The notes under the pieces are model-generated. The model did not search any database, was not told the origin of the DNA, and saw only the letters and a program-made list of their open reading frames with translations. The position numbers were made by a program, and so were the translations under genes. Positions 53,686-62,100 of a stretch of DNA of 64,000 bases are shown piece by piece; the first letter of the stretch is position 1; every line of letters starts with the position of its first letter. The DNA is from CAYOHP01 sp964403795 [NCBI: uncultured bacterium] (GTDB lineage Bacteria > Muiribacteriota > UBA6191 > CAZXTJ01). The stretch is taken from NCBI GenBank assembly GCA_964403795.1, contig CAYOHP010000006.1, forward strand, positions 43,264 to 107,263, given 5' to 3'.

Positions 53686-55368
53686 TTGGCCCAGGGTTCG
53701 CTCGCGGATCGGGTCGGCAACGTGGTCCGCCTCGCCGAGGTGGTGCGGGTGCTGGCCAGCCACGGCTTCGCCCACCTGGTGAGGGGGGCCGGGCTCCACC
53801 AGGGGATCCCGGCCCGCCTGCTCCGGGACCTGCATCTCCTCGACGCCCCCGAGGGCGAGCCGGCGACCCGGGGGGAACGGCTCCGGGCCGTGCTCGCCGA
53901 GCTCGGTCCCACCTTCGTGAAGTTCGGCCAGGTGCTCTCGACCCGCTCCGACCTCCTGGGTCCCGAACTCGCCGGCGAGCTGGCCGGGCTCCAGGACCGG
54001 GTGCCGCCCGCGCCCGAGGCCGAGGTGCGGGCCCAGGTGGTCGCCGAGCTCGGGGCCGAGTACCCGGAGCTGTTCGCCTCCATCTCGCCCGAGCCGGTGG
54101 CCGCCGCCTCCATCAGCCAGGTCTACCGGGCCCGGCTCCCCGGGGGCGAGGAGGTGGCGGTCAAGGTCCGCCGCCCCGGGATCGAGCGGGTGATCGAATC
54201 CGACCTCCGGCTGCTCGGCTCGATCGCCGAGTGGCTGCGTCACCGGGGCGAGGAGGACGACGAGGCCATCGCGCTCGACCCGGTGGCGGTCTTCGAGGAG
54301 TTCGCCCGGGCGCTGCGCCGGGAGCTCGACTTCTCGGTGGAGCGGCGCACCCTGGAGAAGTTCGGAGCCTTGTTCGCGACCACGCCCTCGGTCTTCGTCC
54401 CCCGCTGCCATGCCCGCTGGTCCTCGGGATCGGTCCTCACCATGGACTGGATCGACGGGGTCCGGGTCGACGACCTGGCGGCCTACCCCGGGCGCAATTC
54501 CGACCCCCGCAAGGTGGCCCGCATCGGGTGCGACATCGTGTGCACCCAGATCTTCGAGCACCTCGTCTTCCACGCCGATCCCCACCCCGGCAACCTCATG
54601 CTGCTCCGGGACGACCGGATCGCCTTCCTCGACTACGGCATGGTGGGACGGCTCTCCCGGGGCGACGTGGAGCGGATCGCCGACCTCCTCAGGGCGGTGC
54701 AGGGCGGCGACGCCGAGGCCGCCACCGAGGGCCTGCTCGGCTTCACGGCCACCGGCGACGTCGAGGACAAGAAGGCCCTGACCCATGAGGTCGCCGACTA
54801 CCTGGCGTTCGAGGCCGAGGACATCGTGGCCGGAGGCCAGATCGGCAAGGGCCTCGACCGCCTGACCTCGATCCTCCGCCGCCACCGGCTCGAGCTGGCG
54901 CCCCGGGTGACCCTGCTGGTCAAGGCCCTGGCCTCGATCGAGACCACCGGTCGGCGGCTCGACCCGCACCTCGACGTGCTGCCCTCGCTGCGGCCGCACG
55001 TGGAGCGGATCCTCCTGTCGCGGCTCGACCCGCGCCAGCTGGCCGGCGATCTCGAGCACCAGGCCGCCGACCTGCTGCGCCTGGCCCGCGAGCTGCCCGA
55101 CGAGGTGCGCACCCTCTCCCGCCTGCTGCGCCAGGGGAAGCTCCGCCTCCAGCTCGGCCACGAGAAGCTCGGGCACCTGGCGACCGTCACCGACCGGGCC
55201 TCCAACCGGATCGCCTTCGCGGTGATCTCCGGCTCGCTGATCATCGGATCGAGCCTGCTCATGACCTCGCAGGCCGCGGCGCCCCGCCTCGGCCTCACCG
55301 GGTTCGTGGCCGCCGCCCTGCTGGGCCTCGGCCTCCTGGTCTCGATCCTCCGCTCGCGGGATTACTGA
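53686..55368 (+). CDS. ABC1/UbiB-family atypical kinase
   Basis: A 560-aa protein of the UbiB/Coq8 family. Seen: KxGQ motif as FVKFGQVLSTRSDLLG, the Ala-rich loop AAASISQVYRA that replaces the glycine loop, VAVKVRRPG (Lys), ELDFSVERRTLEKF, VFHADPHPGNLM (catalytic loop) and FLDYGMVGRL (metal-binding Asp). The C-terminus has two hydrophobic helices (IAFAVISGSLIIGSSLL; LTGFVAAALLGLGLLVSIL). The family supports ubiquinone or other isoprenoid-lipid metabolism at the membrane. The TTG start is fixed by GGAGGT. Its stop overlaps the stop of the convergent SelD-fusion gene by 7 nt. Confidence 0.92.
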   Translation: MAQGSLADRVGNVVRLAEVVRVLASHGFAHLVRGAGLHQGIPARLLRDLHLLDAPEGEPATRGERLRAVLAELGPTFVKFGQVLSTRSDLLGPELAGELAGLQDRVPPAPEAEVRAQVVAELGAEYPELFASISPEPVAAASISQVYRARLPGGEEVAVKVRRPGIERVIESDLRLLGSIAEWLRHRGEEDDEAIALDPVAVFEEFARALRRELDFSVERRTLEKFGALFATTPSVFVPRCHARWSSGSVLTMDWIDGVRVDDLAAYPGRNSDPRKVARIGCDIVCTQIFEHLVFHADPHPGNLMLLRDDRIAFLDYGMVGRLSRGDVERIADLLRAVQGGDAEAATEGLLGFTATGDVEDKKALTHEVADYLAFEAEDIVAGGQIGKGLDRLTSILRRHRLELAPRVTLLVKALASIETTGRRLDPHLDVLPSLRPHVERILLSRLDPRQLAGDLEHQAADLLRLARELPDEVRTLSRLLRQGKLRLQLGHEKLGHLATVTDRASNRIAFAVISGSLIIGSSLLMTSQAAAPRLGLTGFVAAALLGLGLLVSILRSRDY

Positions 55369-57620
55369 GCCGCTGCGCTGACCTCTTCCGACGCCAGGGG
55401 CGCTCCGCGGGCCGCGAACTCGACCACGCCGGGCTCGCCGGTGACCTCGGCGATCTCGCTGCACTCGGGGTAGCCGGCGGCCAGCAGGTCGGCGAGGCAC
55501 TCGTCGGCGGCCTCGGGCGCCACCACTACCAGCAGGCCTCCCGAGGTCTGCGGATCGAGGAGCAGCGGGTGGGAGGCGAGCGTGCCCCCCAGGAGCAGCC
55601 AGCCGTCGAGCAGCGAGGCGTTGCCGCCGGCCAGCGAGCTCTCGACCCCGGCCGCGGCCAACGCCCGGGCACCGGGGAGCGCCTGGACCGCCCCCGGATC
55701 CAGCCGCACGCCCAGCGCTCCCGGGGTCCCCCCCGGCGACACCAGACGGAGCAGGTGGCCGAGCAGCCCGAAACCGGTCACGTCGGTCACGGCCCGCACC
55801 TCCGGGCGGCGCAGGCTGGGCACGGCCGCCCGGTTCGAGACCAGCATGGCTTCGAGGCAGGCGAACTCGTGGCGGGCCGGGGCGGAGAGTTCCATGGCGG
55901 CCCGGAGTACCACGCCGGTCCCGATCGGCCGGGTGAGCAGCACCCGGTCGCCGACGGTCACAGCCCCGGTCCCGAGCAGGTCGCCAGGGCGGACGTAGCC
56001 GGTGGCGGCGAGTCCCAGGAAGAGCTCCGGGCCCTCGGTGGTGTGGCCTCCTACCAGGGCCGCTCCGTCGGCCTCCAGTTCCCGGCAGACCCCGGCCATG
56101 GCCTGCCGGAGGTCGCGCGCCTGGAGCCGCGGTGCGGCCTCGACCAGGGTCACGGTGGCCAACGCATGGGCCGGCGGTGCTCCCATCGCATGCAGGTCGG
56201 AGAGGGCGTGGACCGCGAGCAGGCGCCCGGCCAGGTAGGGGTCGTCCACCGGGGGCGGGAACGCATCCACGGTCTGCACCGCCATCGTCCCGGGTGGCAC
56301 CTCCACGACCGCCGCGTCGGCCCCCGCAGTCACGCCGACGCGGATGTCCGCCCGTTCCAGGGTGGGAAGGCCGAGCAGCGCGCCCCGGAGTGCGTCGCCG
56401 CCGACCTTGGCCCCGCAGCCGGCGCAACGTGCCGGGTCGCCCCCGGCCGCGGCGGCCTCCCCTGCGATGCCCATGGGAACCTGCCGCAGGGTCGCCGCCT
56501 CGAACTTCCGCATCCAGGCCCGGTCGATCCGGTCCTTCAGCCACCAGACGAAGCGGCCCCGGGCGGCCCGCCCCTTCCAGGAGAGGAGCGCGCTCCCATC
56601 GCCGAGCGCCAGCAGCGAGAGGAACCCGGACTGCGGGAGGTACTCCTGCAAGGGGAGACCGAGGCGTCGCGCCCTCAGATTGGCCGCCAGCACCGGGCCC
56701 TCCCGGACCGCGTAGACCCCGGCCTTCGGCAGCTCCGGGAACTCGGGGATCCCGATGCAGTCGCCGGCCCCGAAATGGTCGGGCTGACCGTCGAGCTCCA
56801 GGGTGGCGCCCGCCCGCAGGAAGCCTCGGGCGTCGAGGGGCAGACCGAGCCGGGAGGTGAAGGGATGGGGCGCCGCCCCGGTGGCCCAGACCAGCAGGTC
56901 GTACCCGATCGCCTCCCCGGCTTGGAGGATCACCCGGTCTGCCTCGACGGCTTCCGGTTCCATTCCGCCCCGGAACTCGATCCCGCGCTCCGAGAGGACC
57001 TCCCTGGCAGCCGCGATCACCGGGAGTGGCGAACCCCGGAGCGGCGCCTCGCCGCGATCCGCGAGCAGGACGCGGGGACGACCGCCGGCGGTGCGCAGGC
57101 GCGCCTCCAGGCAGCATGCGAGCTCGAACCCGGCGGCCCCGGCCCCCATCACCACCACCCGGACGGTGCGCCCGGCGTGGCGCTCGACCTCCCCCTCCAG
57201 CCGGTCCACCAGCCTGCCGATCGGGCGGGTAGCGACCGCGTGCTGGCGGACCCCGGGAAGGTCCAGGCCGCGCACCGTCGACCCGAGGTCGAGGGAGAGG
57301 AGGTCGTACTCGAGGGGAGGACGATCCTCGAGCTCGATCCGCCGGTTGGCCGGATCGAGGCCCGTCATGGTCGCCCGCACGAAGCGGGCTCCCGCGAAGC
57401 GAGCCAGGGGCGGCAGTTCCGATTCGCAGTCCTCGGGCCGGTAGAGGCCGGCCACGGCTCCGGGGACCATGCCCGAGTAGAGCGCCACCTCGCGATCCGA
57501 GACCAGCGTCAAGCGGGTCCGCGGGGGAGGATCCATGGCGAACATGCGGAGCACCTGGACGTGGGCATGCCCGCCCCCGACCAGCACCAGGTCGCGCTCG
57601 GCGCGACTCCGGGACCTCAA
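55362..57620 (-). CDS. selD: FAD-dependent oxidoreductase / selenide water dikinase fusion
   Basis: A 752-aa bifunctional protein. Residues 9-375: pyridine nucleotide-disulfide-type oxidoreductase (LVLVGGGHAHVQVL; VVVMGAGAAGFELA; HFGAGDCIGI), like the NDH-2-related domain found fused to SelD in many bacteria. Residues 395-752: SelD, with the active-site CxxK as GCGAKVGG (Cys402, Lys405; Cys rather than selenocysteine), GADAAVV, VGGHTTEG, DVTGFGLLGHL and DPQTSGGLLV. It makes selenophosphate from selenide and ATP. The TTG at 57620 overlaps the upstream stop (TTGA). No selA, selB, selenocysteine tRNA or ybbB is in the window, so the use of selenium is not visible. Confidence 0.93.
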   Translation of the reverse strand: MRSRSRAERDLVLVGGGHAHVQVLRMFAMDPPPRTRLTLVSDREVALYSGMVPGAVAGLYRPEDCESELPPLARFAGARFVRATMTGLDPANRRIELEDRPPLEYDLLSLDLGSTVRGLDLPGVRQHAVATRPIGRLVDRLEGEVERHAGRTVRVVVMGAGAAGFELACCLEARLRTAGGRPRVLLADRGEAPLRGSPLPVIAAAREVLSERGIEFRGGMEPEAVEADRVILQAGEAIGYDLLVWATGAAPHPFTSRLGLPLDARGFLRAGATLELDGQPDHFGAGDCIGIPEFPELPKAGVYAVREGPVLAANLRARRLGLPLQEYLPQSGFLSLLALGDGSALLSWKGRAARGRFVWWLKDRIDRAWMRKFEAATLRQVPMGIAGEAAAAGGDPARCAGCGAKVGGDALRGALLGLPTLERADIRVGVTAGADAAVVEVPPGTMAVQTVDAFPPPVDDPYLAGRLLAVHALSDLHAMGAPPAHALATVTLVEAAPRLQARDLRQAMAGVCRELEADGAALVGGHTTEGPELFLGLAATGYVRPGDLLGTGAVTVGDRVLLTRPIGTGVVLRAAMELSAPARHEFACLEAMLVSNRAAVPSLRRPEVRAVTDVTGFGLLGHLLRLVSPGGTPGALGVRLDPGAVQALPGARALAAAGVESSLAGGNASLLDGWLLLGGTLASHPLLLDPQTSGGLLVVVAPEAADECLADLLAAGYPECSEIAEVTGEPGVVEFAARGAPLASEEVSAAAQ

Positions 57621-59095
57621 GGGCCTGGCCCGGCGCCTACCGCCAGCTCGGCGAGGCCGGGGAGGCCCTTGGCCGCCAGGACCCGGCGGGCCTCCTGCTC
57701 GAGGACCTCGGAGGCCGCGGTCCCGATCCGGTAGGCGATTTCCCGGACCGGCGAGCCGGCAAGACCCAGCAGGGCCTCGGTCCGCCCGGCCAGAGCCTTG
57801 GCGGGATCGAAGCCCTTCCCGCCCGAGGCCCGTCCCAGGATCCGCGACCATCGCTCCAGGATTCCCGAGAGGCGCGCCCGGTCCCGCGCCCGCACCGCGG
57901 CCGTCAGCGGGATCCAGAGCGAGGTGCTCAGCCAGGACATGTTCTCGTCGCCGGGCCCCGGGGCGGCCGCTCCGGTGGCGGCGAGGGCTTCGTAGCGGAC
58001 CAGGAAATCCTCGACCTCCTTGGCGGCCGCCTCCAGGGAAGGAAGCACGGCCTTGGTGTTGGCCTCGTCGTCCCTCAGGTGGCGCAGGTTGGCGCGGCGC
58101 AGGGCAGCCAGGAACTTGTCCTGGAGCTCGGAGATGCGGGGCGGCACCAGGGAGGCGGGCAAGGCCCAGGCGTCGAGCGCCAGTCCGGCCAGGGCGGCCC
58201 GCGCCTCGGGTACCACCTCGGCCCCGGTGGCCCGGTCGAGACCGCGCCGGAAGTCCCCGAGACCGCGCTGCAGGAGCCATGCATAGTGCGCCGAGAACGG
58301 CCGGTCGTCCCGGAGCCACAGCTCGACCAGCGAGCGGGCCAGGGCATAGGCCTCCTCGAGCCGCCCCATGGCGACCAGACAGGCCAACCGGATCCGCAGC
58401 GCCGCCACCCGGTCCCGGAAAGGGGCGTCGCCCTTGACCCGGGAGGCCAGGCGCTCGGCGTCCCCGAGCTCGCCCCGCGAGAAGCGGAACCCGGCATCCA
58501 GGACCAGTTCCTCCGGGGTCGCCCGGCTGGTCTCGTCCATGACCCGGAAGCTGTCGAAACTGGCCAGGAAGGCGGGACGCAGCTTGTCCTTGGCCTCCGC
58601 CAGGCAGTAGGCCGTGAGGTTGTAGACCCCGTCGGGCGCTTCGACCTGGCGCTGCAGCATGTACATGGCGCGGGGTCCCTGTTCGAGCTGGTGCCAGACC
58701 GAGAGCTCCATCTCGAAGCCGCGACCCGAGGGATGGTCGGCCGGCAGGCTGCGGGCCGACAGGGGTTCGGCGCGCTCCAGGCTGGCCACCACCTCGGCCT
58801 GGATCCGGGCCAGCGCCGCGGGGTCGCCGGCGCCTTCGGCGGTCAGGCCGGGAAAGAAGATCACGTTCAGGCTCGCGGCTCCCAGGCCTTCCACCTCGCC
58901 GACCCAGAGGGCCTCCACCTCGGGGGTGTCGGCCGGGGACGCGACGAGTCCGGCGAGAGGACGGAGCGAGAAGGTGGCCAACGGGGAGATCCAGGTGCCG
59001 GCCAGGAACCGGGTCCCGGAAGCGTGTCCGGTACCGGGAGCCGAGAGCAGGAGACCGACCCAAGCCAGTACCAGGGAGACGTTTCCGAGGCGCAC
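57617..59095 (-). CDS. Secreted protein of unknown function
   Basis: A 492-aa protein with a signal peptide (RLGNVSLVLAWVGLLLSAPGTGHA). The first ~150 mature residues look beta-rich (TWISPLATFSLRPLAGLV; ASLNVIFFPGL; FEMELSVWHQLEQGPRAMYM). The rest is helical and TPR-like (RFSRGELGDAERLASRV; RIRLACLVAMGRLEEAYALAR). No family is recognised. GTG 59095 has AAGGAG five nt upstream. Translationally coupled to the SelD fusion by TTGA and divergent from the giant SIS gene. Confidence 0.7.
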   Translation of the reverse strand: MRLGNVSLVLAWVGLLLSAPGTGHASGTRFLAGTWISPLATFSLRPLAGLVASPADTPEVEALWVGEVEGLGAASLNVIFFPGLTAEGAGDPAALARIQAEVVASLERAEPLSARSLPADHPSGRGFEMELSVWHQLEQGPRAMYMLQRQVEAPDGVYNLTAYCLAEAKDKLRPAFLASFDSFRVMDETSRATPEELVLDAGFRFSRGELGDAERLASRVKGDAPFRDRVAALRIRLACLVAMGRLEEAYALARSLVELWLRDDRPFSAHYAWLLQRGLGDFRRGLDRATGAEVVPEARAALAGLALDAWALPASLVPPRISELQDKFLAALRRANLRHLRDDEANTKAVLPSLEAAAKEVEDFLVRYEALAATGAAAPGPGDENMSWLSTSLWIPLTAAVRARDRARLSGILERWSRILGRASGGKGFDPAKALAGRTEALLGLAGSPVREIAYRIGTAASEVLEQEARRVLAAKGLPGLAELAVGAGPGP

Positions 59096-59124
59096 CTCGA
59101 CTCCTTTCGGGGGCTGGAAAACCC

Positions 59125-59130
59125 TATGTT
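59125..59130 (+). promoter_or_regulatory. Putative -10 hexamer (TATGTT) in the 67-bp gap before the SIS giant
   Basis: TATGTT at 59125-59130 is the most A/T-rich spot between two divergent genes and lies 32 nt before the ATG. No proper -35 element at 17 bp. Confidence 0.3.
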
Positions 59131-59162
59131 ATGGTTCCATCGTCCAAAGCGGAAGGGAAGCC

Positions 59163-62100
59163 ATGTTCACGTCGGGGCGAGCCGCCGGCCTGGTCCGGGC
59201 GGCCGAGCACCTGGACCGGGACCCGCTGTCGAGCCACCCTGGGCTCCGCGGACCCCTCTCGGCTTCGGTGGCGTCGCTGTTCGAGCTCGACCAGCTCGAC
59301 GTCGAGACCTTCGTCTTCCTGTTCGGTGCCGACCGGTCCTGGCTCTCGGCCCCCCGGTGGCCGGCCGGCTGCTCGGTGGGAGGAGCGCTCGCCGCCTACT
59401 TCGCGATCCGTTCCGGCAAGGACGGACGCCCCTCCCGCAGCGAGGTGGCCGAGCACAACCGCCACCTGATCCAGACCGTCGCCCGGATCACCAGCGAGGG
59501 CTCGGCCGCCGGCTACGACTCGCACGGGATCGCCCTCACGCTGCTCGACCTGGAGACCGGGGAGATCCGCCTGGCCCGGGCCCGCACCCCCGGCGACATC
59601 GACGAGCGCGGGCACTACACGATCCAGGAGCTCTATCGTCTCGAGCCGGGCCTCGCCTCGGGGACCAGCCTGGTCCTGGTCTCGGGGGCCCAGACCCGGG
59701 CCGCCACCCAGGGCGACAACATGTACTCCCGGGCCAACGCCCATCCCCACCACGACTGGGCCAACCGCGACCCGCTCGAGGGCTGCCTCCCCGAGGCCGA
59801 GCTGGCGGAGCTCCGGGCCCGACTCCCCACCGTGCTGGGCCGACCCGGCCCGTTCGCCATCGGTCACAACGGGGACCTGAACTCCAAGCTCAAGTGGGAG
59901 CGTTTCTTCTTCCAGAGGGGCTTCTTCACCGACGCCGACGCCGACTCGAAGGAGTTCCCCCGGATCGTCCGCCTGGTCTGGGAGGTCCTGCGGGCCGACC
60001 GCCACCTGGGCGGGGGATCCCGGTGCCGGGACTGGCTCCTCGACGAGCTGTTCCGCAACCGGGTCCTCGACGAACGTTTCCAGTTCGAGGGGCGGAGTCT
60101 CGACCGGGCCGGCGCCGGGGAGGACCTGGAGGCCACCCTGGCACGGCTCACCGCGGGCGGCGCCAGCCTGGTCGCCTCGGCATGCGCGGTGGCGGCCAAG
60201 CTGGTCACCTGGTGCGACGCCACCTCGGTCTACGTGCTCGAGTGCCTGACCTCGATCCCGGCCCGGGAGGGAACCCCTCATCCCCCCACCATCCTGGTGC
60301 GGGGTCCCAAGGCCGGCGGGATGGTCATCTACGAGGATCTGCAGGATCGGAACCTCCCCTACAAGTTCGCCTCCAGCCTCGCCAACCTGCGGGCCCGGAT
60401 CTCCGTCTACGACGACGAGCGCCGGGACGAGATCGCGGTGGACTACATCTCCACCGGGGCCCGGGTCCTCACCCGGGAGGGATCGGTCAAGTTCCGGGCC
60501 CTGCGCGACTGGGAGCTGGCCGAGATCCTGCCCAGCTCCGACGACACCCGGCCCGAGCTCCAGGTCTTCGACATCCGCACCGGGGAACGGATCGACCTGC
60601 CGCTGCGCCGCAGCCCGATCATCGATTACACCCTGCGCGGCTCCCGGGAGACCGCGGTGCTCAAGGCCGAGGGCGAGTTCGGCGGGCTCCCCGTCTCGGA
60701 GCGCACCGTCGCCTACGACTCGGTGCTGGGCGAGGTCCTGGATGGGCCCCCCTCGCTCCTGGGCCGCCAGATCCGCAACTTCCCCACCGAGGAGAAGCCC
60801 CGCTACTCGGTCGACAACCAGTACGCGGCGGAGATCCTGATGTCGGTGGTGGCGCTCCGGCGCAACACCGAGATGCTCTTCGATTACGCCCACGGCGCGG
60901 GGGGCCAGATCGAGGGGGCCGTCTTCCCCAAGCCCCGTTCCCTGTTCCGCCAGGACGAGTCCCTCGACCGCACCCGGCTCCGCAAGATCCTGCGGCGGGT
61001 CCACTACGTGGTGGGTCTGGGGGAAGGCACCAGTCGCAACGTTGCCGGCATGGCGGGGAGCTGCGCCAACCTCGAGGGTCTCTCGGACGTCATCCTGGAT
61101 GCCCGGGAGTCGAACCTGGCGCGGACCGAGTCGCCCCGGCTCGACGAGCACACCCTGGTCACCTTCATCTCCAACTCGGGAGGCACCAAGCCGGTGGTGG
61201 CCCTGGCCGAGGAGCTGCTGGCCCGGACCGGCAGCGACCTCGCCAACGGCCCCTACGTGTGGGCGATCACCAACCTGGCGACCTCCGAGCTCGCCCAGCA
61301 GGCCGCCCGCCACCTCGGCGCCTCGGTCACCAACCTCCCCTGGGAGAAGGCCGTGGGATCGACCTACGCGGCCTTCACCGCCTTCCAGACCTATCTCACC
61401 ATGCTGGTGTACCTGCACCAGGTGCGAGGTGCGATCCGCCCAGGCCGGGCCCGCTTCCTGTACCGGGAGATCGCCAGCTTCCCGGTGGTGGCGGAGCGGA
61501 TCCTCTCGTTCCAGGCGGCCAAGGACGAGGTGGCCCGGCTCGCCCGCCACATCGCCGGCAACGCCATCGACATCGCCTTCGTGGGCGCCATGCAGGGCTT
61601 CGACGCGGCCGAGGCGGCGCTCAAGTTCGCCGAGATGATGCAGCACAGCCGGGTCAAGTTCTACTCGGGCGCCTACGAGCAGCACGGCCAACGCGCCACC
61701 TACCTGAGGGCCCTGCACGCCAACCCCGGCACCCTGGTCATCCTGCTGGTCCCCAACCTGGAGACCTCGATCGGGTCATGGATGGCGCAGCTCATCCAGG
61801 AGAACAAGCCGAGGGCCGGACGGATCGCGGTGTTCTGCGCCGAGGAGGATGCCCAGGCCTTGAAGGAGGCCGGGGCCGACTACGTGATCCCGGCCCCCCG
61901 GGGCTGCACCGGATCCCTCTTCACCGATGCCCTGGGCAAGATGCTGCTCGCCAACATGCTGACCGAGGCGACCATCCGGCGCTCCAACGAGATCGCCGGC
62001 CGGATCCGGGGCTGGGGCAAGCGCCTGCTGGACGCCAGCCCGTCGCGGGAAGCCGGGGCGGTCGCGGGTCTCCGCGAGGAACTCGAGGTGATCCGGGCCC

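Noticed and set aside
57601-57640. Possible in-frame TGA selenocysteine readthrough joining the secreted protein to the SelD fusion
   Set aside because: The TGA overlaps a TTG start and the downstream text is in a different reading frame, so no readthrough product is possible; no selenocysteine insertion context is seen.
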